DNA of 64,000 nt from Synanceia verrucosa (lineage: Eukaryota > Chordata > Actinopteri > Perciformes > Synanceiidae): assembly GCA_029721515.1 (NCBI GenBank), contig CM056569.1, positions 16,485,507-16,549,506 on the forward strand. The letters run 5' to 3'. The notes under the pieces are model-generated. The model made no database searches, was not told the DNA's origin, and saw nothing but the letters and a program-made list of their open reading frames with translations. The translations under genes were made by a program, and so were the position numbers. How positions within the stretch are numbered: the first letter of the stretch is position 1; each line of letters starts with the position of its first letter. Below are positions 46,661 through 59,440 of the stretch, one piece after another.

Positions 46661-47109
46661 GTTTTTCTTCCGTCTCCTTCTTCTTCTTCTTTGAGTTTTT
46701 AAGACAGCTGCCATTACCGCCATCTGGTGTACTGAATGATGTCCGCCATTGTTAGGTCACCCTTCAAAAACACCAACAACGAACAATAAATAAACAAGAA
46801 AACCACCAGTCAAATCCAGATTGGTTTGATAGATTGAATATGTTTTAAAAAAAAAATACATCCCTAAACATAACTATCTTTTGTCATTAATAAATTCTAC
46901 AGAATTCTTAGAAAATTGTTTATATTGTATTGTAGATTCAAGCTTTATGTAGTTTGATTTAGAATATAATAGAATGCTTTATTAATCCTCCATTGTGAGC
47001 AATTTATTTGTTAGACCAGCATAGACAAATTACAAGTAAGAAATACAACAACAATGAATTGACCAGCAGACCACTCCAATGGAATAATTCATTGGAGTGG
47101 TCATCGGTT
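46661..47109. other. spacer upstream of rce1
   Basis: AT-rich; no gene seen. Confidence 0.45.
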
Positions 47110-47280
47110 CCATTGCTGAAATCTTAACACACACCTTCATCACCTCTTGTCTGGATTTCTGTCATGGAGGCCTGTTTCGGGGCTCCCAGCAAAGTCCTAG
47201 ACATGCTCCAGTATGTCCAGGACTCACCTGCCAGGGTTGTGTCTCGTGCCTGGTTCATCCATGCATGGCCTCGCCCCCCC
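47110..47280 (+). pseudogene. LINE reverse transcriptase C-terminal fragment, frameshifted
   Basis: Two overlapping frames give LTHTFITSCLDFCHGGLF and FGAPSKVLDMLQYVQDSPAR. This is the 'SRLDYCN ... LQ.VQNSAAR' region typical of L2/CR1/Rex-like LINE polymerases. A frameshift lies near 47175. Confidence 0.6.
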
Positions 47281-47814
47281 AATAACTCACTGACCTCCTT
47301 CATCCCTACACTCCCTCCTGTAAGCTTAGGACATGTAGCAGTGGCCTGTTCATCAGATCATCCTCTGGGCACCGTGAAAAGATCGGTATAAAGTTAGCTG
47401 ATCCAACAGTTATTGAGAAAGCTCACACAAAAAGAAAATGTGAACCTCATGAAGGCACCTGATGAAAAGTCAGGAGCTCATCAACACTGTTAGGGTTCAT
47501 CCTCTAGGGACCAGGGGACAGAGGGACATTGCCATCCCCATTACGCCAGCATGGCTTCAAAACATGGTGACCATCTGGTGGCTTAAGGTCAATATTCTGG
47601 CTCACACAGAAGACTCCTGAAAGAGGCTTAATCAGTATAAAGCACCTTTCATGAGGATGGTCCGCAGCTCAAAGTCAACATGTTACAATAGGATAAACAC
47701 AGGCACAACCTGGTAACCAAAAAGTTAATATTAATGGCTCATAATTGACATGTTAATCCTTAATCTATGATTGATCAACTACCAATATTAAATCCATTAT
47801 ATATGTATGTATGT

Positions 47815-47895
47815 ATGTAATTCTCTGAGACGTCAGAAATCAATCCACAATAACAAACAACCACTAAAACTGGAATTTAACATCTCAATCAAAAG
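47815..47895. repeat. dispersed repeat family D, fragment
   Basis: Contains CAGAAATCAATCCACAATAA and TTTAACATCTCAATCAAAA, similar to 42280-42385 with an internal deletion. Confidence 0.45.
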
Positions 47896-48355
47896 TAATA
47901 AGATAAGATAATTCTTTATTTGTCCCACAAATAAGGAAATTTCAGCATCCTTACAACAGCAAGTTGCAAGGAGGGGCTGTAAAAACTAAGAAATAAGAAC
48001 ATCAGTAAAAAAAAACAAAAAAAAACAAAGGCTTCATATATACAACATAAGTGACTATGCTTTAGCTTTGATATTATTTTCTATTTTTTGTAAAACAGTG
48101 AATTTGAAAATTCGGTAATATTTATATTATATTATATTATGCTGTATATTAGATATAGAAACGTGTTATAGCCTATGTGAAAGTGGTCCCTTTGGTTTTT
48201 TTGTTTTTTTGGGGGGTTTTTTTGTAAACGAAGTACAGCTACGCTTTGGTGTATCAAACTTGCAGTGCATAAGTCCTTGAAAGCAGCAGATATAGAAAGC
48301 TCTTATTTACCAGGATCATTTAAAGGCATCGCAATATTTCTTTTCCTCTCTCGAC

Positions 48356-48357
48356 CC

Positions 48358-48402
<45 letters not shown>
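48356..48402. repeat. (GA)n microsatellite before the candidate peli3 promoter
   Basis: GAGA repeats with one AAAG interruption, immediately left of the GC-rich block. Confidence 0.88.
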
Positions 48403-48866
48403 CGTAGGCGTGCCATCGGGCTGTCTGCTGTTATATCCGGCAGGAATGAACGCGTCTCAGTCTCCGGTGTAACGTGAACGGAGGAGAAGCGATGCTACCG
48501 CTGCTGCTGCTGCCCTCCTCTTCCTCCTCTTCCTCCTCTTCACTCCTGCTCTCCAGGCCTCACGGGGACTGACAGAACCCGCACCCAGCCACACTCTCTC
48601 TCACCCGGAGGAGGAATTACGCACAGATCCGAGCCGGTCCCGGACCTCCATTGGCAAACATCAGCGGGTACGGGCCTGTTTATGTGCTTCCTCCATCACC
48701 TGTCCTCTTTATTATCGCATCCATTAGAGCAGACGGCAGGAGACGCCAGTTGGCCTGCGTGCTGTCTGCTCTTCTGGGGGGAAATAACGGAGGTTAAAGT
48801 CCGCTTCGTATCTGTGGATTGTTGACTTCCTCACCTTTATTCGAGCTCTATGAGGTAATTTGATTG
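48403..48866 (+). promoter_or_regulatory. peli3: candidate peli3 promoter and 5' UTR exon (GC-rich)
   Basis: Base composition rises sharply here, with many CpGs between 48403 and 48800, in an otherwise AT-rich area. A GA repeat precedes it. At 48867 there is a strong donor, TTG|gtaagt. This fits a CpG-island promoter with a non-coding first exon for the downstream peli3 coding exon, about 13.5 kb away. CTG and CTC/TTC runs occur at 48497-48540. No transcript evidence is available; the exon start is unknown. Confidence 0.4.
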
Positions 48867-50124
48867 GTAAGTGCTGTCAAACTGTCGGGACTGATGCAGA
48901 AGGGGACTTTCATAGCAGATTGTGTCCTGTTTTTTTATTATTATTATCATTATTTACCTTTCCATCACTGCTGCTGTGTGACGGGGAAACGTGTGCGTTG
49001 TGCGTAAAGAGGGTGTGTGTGCGCCTCCCCTACATGTAGTGTGTGTTGTCTGTGCGGTGGAATCCCCTGTGTACAAAGCCAGCCTGATGGGCACATTATG
49101 ACGACAAAAACTGACATCCAGCTGTGAAAATGAGGAGGAAACATCACATCTGGCGGGGATGCTGGTTTCTCCTTTCACCCCTCTGTGCCAGTAAAGCGCG
49201 TTCACGATCAAATCCGATCAGGTTACTACAGCATTATGTCTTAACAGAGAGTGGAGTCCTACATCCACACAGCGTGGAAACGCAATCCGCTGCAATCCGC
49301 ACAGACAGAGTAGGAATAACAAGAGGAGATAGAGGCCATGTTTGAGTGATCTGGACCAGAAATGAAGCATCTCTACTGGCGCACTAACAGCTTCATGTAA
49401 TATTCCTGCTTCTAGATGATTCTGGGATATTTTCAGCAGGATGGTGGGATGGTCAGGGGTGAAAAAATGAGCTCAAAATGGTTCACAACACTAAAAGTAG
49501 TGGCAGTGTTTTGATCATGATCCAGCATTATTACAGTTTGCTGAGTAATGAGTCACGATGGCTGGGAAATGACACTTTTAGGCATATGGGCCTAAACATA
49601 GCTGCTGTTGTGGTTGGAGTCAGATGCTGGTTGCAGATATGTGAGGCAAAAATATGTGAAACCAGATGGTAGAGTCAGTGCTGTCCACCTCTGCATTCAT
49701 TAATGGATGTGATGCAGCCAGGCTATTAATTCATATTTAATGAAGAGCTGATCCATGTGCATGCCTGTCTGTTAGACAGCTGTTAACCTGCAGTGACGTA
49801 GACAAGTATAACATGTATTTTATATGATTTATTTTACATTTAACAAAAAGAAATCAAGCAATGCATTTAAAAGTAGCCTAAAGTGACAGCCTCACTTTAA
49901 AGGTAAATTTTGAATTAATAAATAACACAATATTCCTGTTATAAATGGTGTATTAATTCACAATTTAACAGACATTTGTTGTTACAGCTTCTTTTGGTCT
50001 GATATGACCAGAACTTAAGATAAATATTGCTTTATAACTGACATTACTAAGTCAGTTTGCTGACTTTATATTTTTTTTTTCATGTCTCACTGTTGCACAT
50101 TTTTAGCTTAAAGCTGCTAACTTT
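48867..50124. other. start of the presumed peli3 intron 1
   Basis: GC content falls off from 48900 to 49340. No coding frame is recognised. Confidence 0.4.
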
Positions 50125-50200
50125 AAAGGAGCAGTGTGGAGGATTTAGTGACATCTAGTGGTGAGGTTCATTTTGCATTCAACTGAACAGTTATATCAGA
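50125..50200. repeat. short dispersed repeat fragment
   Basis: AAAGGAGCAGTGTGGAGGATTT and GACATCTAGTGGTGAGGTT resemble a repeat common in percomorph fish genomes (from memory). Confidence 0.35.
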
Positions 50201-50279
50201 CATTGGCATGGCCATTGGGCTTTTTAGTCCAGCCCACCGAACTTGTCCCAATTCTATTATTAAATTCACTGATATTATA

Positions 50280-50515
50280 TTTAGGGCTGCTGCCACATTA
50301 AAGTGATCCACGTGCGATGGTGAGTTTAATTTGACTGGCCGAAATGCATAACAAGCAGGTCATGAAGCAGAACTCCATTCAAAAAATCAAGGAAACTAAC
50401 AACACAGTCATAACTAACGATCAAACATGTTGATAAATCTTTTCTGTGAATCTTTTCTGAATATGTCCAAACTTCTCCTGTAATTCAGCAAGCTAATAAT
50501 CCACCAGAGGACATT
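50280..50515. repeat. dispersed repeat family E, copy 1
   Basis: Contains CATGAAGCAGAACTCCATTC, AAGGAAACTAACAACACAGT and CTTCTCCTGTAATTCAGC. Sister copies are at 55328-55625 and, inverted, 59185-59440. Its left side has TTAGGGCTGC, reminiscent of hAT-type ends. All three lie in the presumed peli3 intron 1. Confidence 0.55.
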
Positions 50516-50536
50516 GTTTTATATATAATACATATA

Positions 50537-52143
50537 CAGTCATGGAAAAAATTATTAGACCACCCTTGTTTTCTTCAATTTCTTGTTAATTTTAATGCCT
50601 GGCTCAACTAAAGGTACATTTGTTTGGACAATTATAATGATAACAACAAAAATAGCTCATGAGAGTTTAATTTAAGAACTAAGGATTATTCATTTTCCAT
50701 GGTTTTCTTGATAATAACCAAAATTACTTAAATTCTTACATCAATAGCTATGGCATTGTACCGCCAAAAACACTACTTTTAAGCCCTCCATGTTTTCTTT
50801 TCTGTTTGCTTTAAACACATGATACACACAAGAGTTAATACTTGATTGCATAACCATTGTTTTTGATGACTGCAGCCATGCGTCTTGGCATGCTCTCCAC
50901 CAGCTTCTGACATTGTTCTGCTGTCACAGCAGCCCATTCCTGTTGGACAAATTCAAACAAATTTTCTTTGTTTTTGGGCTTGTGGTTCTCCATTTTGAGT
51001 TTGATGATTTTCCACAGGTTTTCAATTGGATTAAGATCTGGTGATTGAGCAGGCCAAGGCATGGTGCGAATGTTGTGGTTCTCCATCCAGGCTTTAACTG
51101 ACCTTGCCGTGTGGCAAGGGGCATTGTCTTGTTGGAAAATCCAGTCATTCGAGGCAGGAAAGAGTTTTCCAGCTGATGGAAGAAGACTGTTTTCAAGGGT
51201 AGTCCTGTACTTGACCTGGTTCATTCGGCCTTCACACAATTGCATTTGCCCTGTTCCACTCAGACTGAAACAACCCCAGATCATGACTGATCCACCCCCA
51301 TGTTTTACTGTAGGGGCAAGACAGTCTGGGTTGTAAGCTTCTCCAGGCTTCCTCCTAACCAGTAAGTTGGCTGGAGTGGGCATCAATTCAAAATTGGATT
51401 CATCACTGAAGAGAACCTTAGCCCAATCATCAACAGTCCAATCCTTGTGGTCTCGAGCAAAGAGTAACCGGGCCTTCCTCTGCCTTTCATTGATGAAGGG
51501 CTTCTTGCGTGCTCTGTGTGACTTCAAACCAGCTTCAACAAGTCGGTTTCGAACTGTCCTTGCCGAGCAAGTCACATTTCTCGACAGTGCCCACTCATTT
51601 TTAAGGTCCCTGGAGGTCTGACGACGATTCCTGACACAGGAACGGATGAGTGCACGGTCATCTCGTGGGGTAGAAAGACGCTTCCTGCCACGGCCAGGTA
51701 GCAATTTGGTAGTGCCATGTTCAGCTTGTTTTTTTGTTGTAATGAACGGCTGTCTTGGAGATCTTCAGTTTTTTTCGCTACCTGTCTCTCACTCATGCCA
51801 ATTTCCAGCAGTGCCAAGATGGCTGCCTTTGTTGCTTCACATAATTCTTTTGTTTTAGGCATTATGTGAGAGCTGACAACTTCTGAGTTGTGCTACGGCT
51901 TGAATGTAAGCAGGAAACCACTCTAGGCCTTTGCATGTGCAGTGCTGCTTGTGACATGAAATGGCCTCTTATATACCCTGGGAATCAATTAAGCTTAAGA
52001 ATGTCAAATAGGACATAAAGTATTATGTGACCAGCTGCATTTTTTGTTGTGTTCATTGTATTATACGTTTAGTGGTACCATATATTAGAATGAACAAGAA
52101 ATTGAAGAAAACAAGGGTGGTCTAATAATTTTTTCCATGACTG
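50537..52143 (-). mobile_element. Tc1-like transposon, copy 2, nearly full length
   Basis: Same family as 5233-6838, in opposite orientation. It has TA-flanked inverted repeats beginning CAGTCATGGAAAAAATTATT and is about 1607 bp long. It sits in the interval between the proposed peli3 5' exon and the peli3 coding exon, so probably in intron 1, antisense to peli3. High similarity to copy 1 suggests both inserted recently. Confidence 0.93.
50835..51862 (-). pseudogene. Tc1-like DD34E transposase, N-terminal frameshifts
   Basis: The start at 51862 gives MPKTKELCEATKAAILALLE, the first helix-turn-helix. A run of seven A's near 51770 (six expected) shifts the frame, and a second seven-A run near 51730 adds another shift. 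The catalytic domain is then open from 51704 to 50835 (289 residues), with a GRGRKR basic motif at 4-9, catalytic D101 and D193, and E228 (DD34E). The protein differs from copy 1 at only a few positions in this part, for example NRR for NRH and KNNG for KKKG. Full-length products of this family are about 340 residues. Confidence 0.9.
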
Positions 52144-52394
52144 TACACTGTATATACCAACCCCTTTGTCAAATTTTAGAATAAATTGGGGTTTTTTTCA
52201 CCAAAACTTATTGTAGCTTAGATCTAATAAACATCTTGAATGCATTTCTTTCCAAACAAAGCACTTCTACCACCACCTTTTACCAGTGCCGTCAGTTATG
52301 ACAGTAGAAAGCATGAATTATTGCAGTGATTCTCTGCAGAAGTTGTTGTACTGTTGTTTTAAGGCCTATAGCATCAGCACCGGTAACTAATAGT

Positions 52395-52590
52395 ACACCT
52401 ACATCACTAGAAGTAGTAATAGTGTCTGCAGTTTATCAGCACTGGTGGCAATGATAGTTACAGCAGTGGTTTAGTGGGATTAGTAGCAGTAGTAGCAGTG
52501 GTATTATTATAAGAGCATCAATAATAGTCACAGTATCATTGATATTAATAGCAGCAGTTACAAAACCAGTAGCAGTAAGGACTCAGGACT
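52395..52590. repeat. degenerate AGT/AGC trinucleotide repeat
   Basis: Imperfect TAGTAGCAGTAGTAGCAGTG-type sequence over about 200 bases. Confidence 0.6.
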
Positions 52591-55227
52591 CAGAAACTGT
52601 GATACAGCTTTTCTATAGTTTATGCAACAGGAAACTCAAACTATTGTTTGTTGAGTAACCTCATTATATAGAAACTGATACTGTAACATGGGATGGTTTG
52701 TTAGATAGAAACATACTATAATCACAGTCCCCCAAACTGCAGCTTCTAACGGAGGTATTTTTTTGTAGGTGTTTGTGTGACAGAGAGATGAGGTAACAGC
52801 AGCAGCCCACCTGTCAGCTCTTAGGAAGCCCAGGGGTCAAACTGAGAGGAGGTGAAGGTCAGACAACAACACTGAGATAGTTTGACATGCTGAGGTTTGT
52901 CGAAGGTTTAATTTTAGATTTAATCAGCTGATTATAGCCTTTTTCAAAATAACCAACCAGAATTATGATTATTTTCATAAAACAGTGTGGGCGTTAAATG
53001 GTGTCCTAGCACTATTTATCCTGTAGATGGAGCAACTCTAATCACTACCTAGCAGTATGCACTGCGTTACTTTCACTTTCATTTACTCAGTGCAGCCTTG
53101 AAAATGTCCCAGTCACCATCATGAGGTCAGGTCACTGGTAGAGTTTGTTTGGTAGAGATTAACTGACGGTGTCAGACTGTTTGAGCGACCATTATGTCAC
53201 GAAAAAGAATGATGGAGCAGAGAAAATGTGATGTAACGCATCAGAGATTTATTTTATTTCAGAACTCATTTTATATTTACATTATTATTTATTTTATTTC
53301 AGCGATTTACTTAATTTTGCATGTTATTTTGTACCCAAAGTTCACTTCTTTGTTTTTGAAAGTTTTTGAAATTTAAGTTGTAAAGTGTTATGCCTTCAAT
53401 TTATATCGTTGTTGCAAGTGTCAAAGGATTGAGGAAAATATTATCGGCTGATTTATCAGTTATCAGGTTTTTTTTCCTGCTAAATATCAATATCAGCATC
53501 AGCCTCAAAAAATCCACATCGGTCAGGCCCAAGTAAGAAGGTATTCCATCAGAAAAGTGCAAAGGAGTTGTAGATGTAGATGAGGAAACTGGCCTTCTAA
53601 CATCTTTTATACTGCACACCATTTCCTTCAGCTTGTCCTTATTATCTCGCTTCTTCCTGCATCATGATTAGGTTTAAATATGCAAATTATATGGGTGGAG
53701 CCAGCAGAGGATGGAGGTAAAATGGGATACTAACCAGAGACAGTTACACCTTGACTACTGGTCACCTGACATGCAATCATACGATAGTAGCCAGCAGTGT
53801 TAACGTTTGTTATTCCTGCACTGTGACTGTGTTGATTTCACTCATTTAGCGCCTGGATAGTTAGCTTTCTACCTTGCTAATTCACTCATAAGTCTACATA
53901 GCATCCAACGATGTATCAACGTAATGAGTACAAGCCAATCACAGCACAGTAGCTCTAGAATGTCACAGCAGGGTGGGGCGGGACTAAGCTGATCACTGTT
54001 GGGAACAAAAAGTAATCCAGTCTGGATACCTCCATCTGGTCTGGCAGACTGTATCGTCCCTCAAGAGTTTCCCAAGTTGATGCTGTGCAGGTTCTGGTTC
54101 TTTGCAGACAAAGGGTTTGTCTTTAGTTTTTTGATGGACAGCTTGAGACAACAGGAAGAGAGCTGGACTTTTCCTTTGACCTGTGGTGGTGTGCACACAG
54201 TTTGCCTGTACAGAGAGGGATTATTAGTAATTATTTCTTCATGTTTCATCTGTTGGCTTGTCTGCCACGTGTCACTGCTTGTGATTTTTGCCCAATTACG
54301 TTTTACTCAAGAGCAAATAAGTTACAGTGTTATCATAAGTGACAACAGTGATGGACAAAATGTCCATCACTGCTGGCACCAATGCTTGCTATAACGTTAC
54401 CCACGTGCCTTATGTTGGCATCGCTCAAATATGCTGACTCATTTCCGGTTATCAGGATTATGTTCTGTGAGACAGCCCATAAGCTGTTATATTTCATGTT
54501 GCATAGCAACATGCATGATGTAACCATACAGTATGGTGTGACGAAGCTCAGCTACTGAGCTTGTAGCTGAATAAATAATTATTGAGTGGTATAGAATCAC
54601 TCAGTAACCTATGAGCAAACAGATGAGCCCTTATAGTGTGACATCTCAGCATAAAGCCCTGATATTGACCTTCAGAGAGTCACAGTGTGGATGCTATGAA
54701 GCCTCTCTGTCAGCTGCTTGTGTCTCCACTCGACTACTATCTGAATTGCAGTGAGTGTAGCTAAATGATGACAGTCTCTCTTTTGATATTCAGATAGAGT
54801 GGATTAGTGCAACAGGTGTATTCTCTCAGTGTCTCTGTGTGAGTGTTTCCATTCTCAAGCTTTATAGCTTTTTTTAACTCATTTTCTATCATCGGACTGC
54901 ATCCCAGACAGCAGGACTATTCAGGAGCAGACAGGACTGCAGGACACACACTCCATCACAGCTAAGTGACCGAACTCACCTTTGGGGTATTTAGGCATTG
55001 TTTTACCCTCCCTTTGGGGACAAACTTTGATTTCCTGAAAACTTACCCTAACCTTAACTACAACAACTAATTGCCTAAACCTAACGTCAACCTAACCCTA
55101 ACCTCTGATCCAAAATCAAGGTTTGAAACTGGGGACATGGACTTTGTCCCTAGTTGTATATGCCATCCCCAATCAACTGGTATTAAGTCAAGTGTGTGAC
55201 CCCAATGTGGATATAAGGCAGACACCC
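52591..55227. other. presumed peli3 intron 1, no gene recognised
   Basis: Short frames without motifs. 55040-55110 has CCTAAC/CTAACC-type telomere-like sequence. Confidence 0.45.
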
Positions 55228-55241
55228 CCCCCCCCCCCCAA
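55228..55241. repeat. poly-C tract
   Basis: A run of about fourteen or more C. Confidence 0.75.
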
Positions 55242-55327
55242 GTTAACATGATTAATCAGCATTAAGGTGCTGATTTGCATGATGGTAACTCTACTAGGAC
55301 GAACTGCCTGAAATGTGTTTCCAGAGA

Positions 55328-55625
55328 CATGGTCATGAAGCAGAACTCCATTCAAAAATCAAGGAAACTAACAACACAGTCATAAATAACGATCAAACAC
55401 GCTGATAAAATTAGATTAACCATCTTTTCTGAATCTGTCCAAGCTTCTCCTGTAATTCAGCGAACAAATAATCCACCAAAGAGCATCGTTAAAGTATTAA
55501 TTTGTAACATGAAATGGATGAAAAGTAAAGGGAAAGGCAACGCATTTTGGACAGTTTGTCCAAGTAGAGTTACCGTTGTGCAAACAGCGCCTTAACACAA
55601 TTAATCCGTATTAATGCACAACTTT
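55328..55625. repeat. dispersed repeat family E, copy 2
   Basis: Same body as the copy at 50280 and extends to GACAGCCCTAA at 55634, the likely terminus. Confidence 0.55.
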
Positions 55626-56194
55626 GACAGCCCTAATATTTCTATATTAAGTACATGGTGACATGTATTTTGGGACAAACTTCTGCTTGTCCCAAGCAGA
55701 TTTTTCTCTCCATTTTCTCTCCATTACATGCAAAACAAAAAAATGTGCTAGAGAGTACAGATTGTAACCAATCACAACATAAATTATAATATTTCCATTT
55801 GTAAAATACTTAACGACCAAATACCTTCAAAACTAATGAACTTTACTGTCTTCTTTAATAAACACTAGCATGGCATGCTACCAGCCTAAACTATTATTTA
55901 AAAAATGGAGATGTGGGTGATTCTGAGGCCTGGAACTACTGTAGTTTACCTCATAACCTTAAGCATATCATGCCCACTTTCAGATTCATACTTGTATTTT
56001 GTGTGTCTACTAAATCATGCTGACGTGCTCTAATATTCCCAGACCATCTGAATGTGCCTGTTTAGTGTATTTCAACAATATTGCAATGGAATCACGTTGC
56101 TAGGCAACAGCTTGGGTCCATGTTTACGTCCTTTCAGGTGATGTCATTCACATCCACTGAAACAGAAAATAAACTGGGATACGTATCGAGTGTA

Positions 56195-56392
56195 GGGTGG
56201 CATGGTGGTGTAGTGGTTAGCACTGTCGCCTCACAACAAGAAGGTACTGGGTTCGAATCCCAGCCCGGAGCCTTTCTGTGTGGAGTTTACATGTTCTCCC
56301 CATGTCTGTGTGGGTTCTCTCCGGGTACTCCGGCTTCCTCCCACCATCCAAAAACATGCACGGGGATTTGGTTAACTGGTTGATTTAAAGTG
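56195..56392 (+). mobile_element. tRNA-derived SINE family 1, 5' part
   Basis: Begins GGGTGGCATGGTGGTGTAGT, with A-box region TAGTGGTTAGCAC and perfect B-box GGTTCGAATCC, then the family body to about GGTTGATTTAAAG. The tail is missing. It lies in the presumed peli3 intron 1. Confidence 0.75.
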
Positions 56393-58267
56393 CCCCCCAT
56401 CCTTTGACATTTCGAGTGTTTACATGTAGATTTTCATTCAGTCTCTGAATAGAGGCTGTGTGTATTTCTCCATGGATTGAGTGTTTATACAGCACTTTAA
56501 CCTGCCTTTACATTGAAAGGAGCCAAAGACAGAATCGAATGGAAGGCTTTGGGGGGGGGAGCATTCATAACACTGCCTTGTAGGATTTGTAAGTGTTACA
56601 TAATGTGGAGCAGACATGCTCTCTGGCTCTGTCATGCTTTTAAATGTGAAAACATACACAGCCAGCCGGTGTATGATCTGCTGTTTCACATGATTATAGG
56701 TATGATTAAAAAATAAATCTGCCCTTACTGATATATTTTCACTCTTTATGACCTACCAGCTAAAAGCTGTGTCACTAAGAATACATGTGAAGAGGAAAAT
56801 CTTTATTTAAACAGGTTGAAGAGGAGAAATAGCGTGATGAGTTTTGTCATGAGGCCATAATTCACTGCAGAGTTCATTTGTCAGTCAGGGTATATTTAGC
56901 TCTGTTCATTTGTTTCTGAAAGAGACAAATTTGGCTATTCCTTTCTTTCTCTCTTTCGTCTTTCTTCCTCTCCCACACACTCGCCCTTCCCCTGCAGTGG
57001 GCGGTTAGAGAGAGTGAATGCTGGGACGCCAGAAAAAGAAAGAGGACAACAAACGTCCAAGAAAAACAGGATGGAGGGGAAATGTTGAGCTGTAATATCA
57101 AAACCAGTGATGATATCATAGTGTACACATGTAGACTACTGTGTGGCTCCTAATCTGGCCCTGACATCATGAAAATGTGAAGTTGGGATGACAAAAGTGG
57201 TCAACCAGTGTGACAGGAACATCAGCTCTTCACTGACATTATTTTAACTTGTGTGGCATAGTGATTAATAGTCCTATAGATGGGTTTGATGTGTTGTCAT
57301 CACATAGTTTGTGCTTCAGAGAGCACAGACAATTTTATTTTTACACTGTAAAGTGTGCTGCTCGCTGCTATTGATTTTTTTTTCGTTATTCATTTAAGCT
57401 GCGTTAATTAAGGTTAACAAATAAACCAGTTTAGCTCTGGTTTTGGTCTCCACCAACTCCCAAGGAAATGAGCTATCTCTTTAGCTGCTAAATGCTCCAC
57501 TATGTTCTCCAGCTCCAGTTTGTTGCTGAGCAGGTAGAGTCAGTGGGATGATCTGAGCTTTTGGATGCAGGAAGATCAACAGATTTTGCAACAGGAGTAA
57601 AGACGTGGGATACAAAAATGTAGTAAAAAAAAACTGTCACACTGGGTCACATTAGCTGCACGGACATATAGCATTAGCAAGTTAATCTCACCTATATTAC
57701 CATCCTCATGGTGTCCCCGCTGCTGGACACTCTCCAGCTCTATATATTGTCCCAAATGTCCCATTAGACTGAAAAACGACGGTACGATACTCTGAAAACA
57801 AACGCTCATTGTTCCAGGGCTCAGAAAATGTGCACCATTGGCTCAGTTAGAATAAAGAATTTAATTGGCCAAAACGTTTCTGCAGGCAGAATTCATTGGA
57901 AATTGTTGTTTGTAATGTCATTAGATCATTTTTTGGAATTTTCCATAAAAAAATCGGAAATGTCTTGAACTCATCTTTCTCGGGTCAATAGAGCAACGCT
58001 TGAGAATATATTGTTTCAATTGACTATATTTACCATAAGTGCTGATGGGACATGATGTGTGGTGTAGTGCTGTATTGTAATAATACAGTCAGTTCTGTAG
58101 GGTGGTGTGCAGGGTGGTGTTATTTGCAGTGTGTGGTGTTGTGTAATAGTGTGTTTAGTTGCCACCACAGACCCTCCAGCCACTCCACTCTGCTCCTATG
58201 GACTGCATTCCCTTTATCTATTTTTCTCTATTATTCTCTCCTTCCTTTGTCTTCCTTTGTCAGACAG
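56393..58267. other. presumed peli3 intron 1, no gene recognised
   Basis: Nothing assigned. Confidence 0.45.
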
Positions 58268-58277
58268 CTTTTCTTTG

Positions 58278-58311
<34 letters not shown>

Positions 58312-58325
58312 GCTCTCTCTCTCTC
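58268..58325. repeat. (CT)n microsatellite
   Basis: CTCTCT repeats with TTT interruptions, ending near CTCTCCACCCCCAG, which mimics a splice acceptor (see findings). Confidence 0.85.
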
Positions 58326-59086
58326 CACCCCCAGGACGTGGCTGTGGGTTGATTAGAAAATGCGTGGCACAGAACAGGCAATCCATCACCCTGCCAAAGC
58401 TCGCCACTTCCACGCATGCGCTTGCTCCTCTTCCTCATTTCCCTCCTCTCGTCGTCATCCGCACAGATCGACCAGCAGCACCTCACGTCTGCCCCTCCTC
58501 TCGTTTCTTCCCTTCACCTCTCCTCGCCCTTCAAACCCACTCCTCCCACATCCACTCATCCACCCATGGCAGTCATGACTCCTTTGTGCTTATAGATCAT
58601 CCTCATGGTGATTCTGCTCAGTTAGATCATTTACAGTGCACAGACTGAGATCATTTCTTTGTGTTTTGTCATCTTTATATTAAGACCTTTGGATAAACAC
58701 CTGTTTTCCTCCCCCTGTCTAACAGGTACACCTCAGTATTTATTTATTTAGTTCTAATAGAGCCTTGATCATTTAATAATACCATAAGTTGGGGGCAATA
58801 CCATGGTTAATGAGCAATGGGAGAGTTTTAGAGAATATGTGCCACACCCACTACCCACCTTCCCTATATTATAGGCTCTTTTCTTTGTTACAAATTGTGA
58901 CACACTGTTTTTATCATAACCATCCTCCTTTTCTCTCTTTTTTCAATTTAAAAAATTAATTAATTATAAAAAATAATACCATATGTTGATGTAATGGTTT
59001 TGATTATCCAAATCTAACGTTTCTGAGAATAGACTATGACTATATGTGGATGTCTCCATTCTACATTCTCAATTCTTGTTGGCTGT

Positions 59087-59087
59087 G

Positions 59088-59186
<99 letters not shown>
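59087..59186. repeat. (TA)n microsatellite
   Basis: About 50 TA units with two TG interruptions. Confidence 0.92.
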
Positions 59187-59440
59187 AATGCTTTATCGAT
59201 GATTTTTGGTGGATTATTTGTTTGCTGAATTACAGGAGAAGATTCAGAAAAGATGGTTAATTTAATTTTATCAGCATGTTTGATCGTTAGTTATGACTGT
59301 GTTGTTAGTTTCCTTGATTTTTTGAATGGAGTTCTGTTTCATGACCTGCCAGCACATCTCTGGTAACGCATTTCAGAAAGTTGGTCCAAGTACAGTTAAC
59401 ATCACGCAAGTTAAATCGTTAACCTGATTAATCACCTTAA
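59185..59440. repeat. dispersed repeat family E, inverted copy
   Basis: Contains GCTGAATTACAGGAGAAG and GAATGGAGTTCTGTTTCATG, the complement of the other two copies. It begins right after the (TA)n tract. Confidence 0.55.

Noticed and set aside
58052..58648. 198-codon plus-strand frame
   Set aside because: It spans the CT microsatellite and reads as a Ser/Leu/Pro-rich low-complexity protein.
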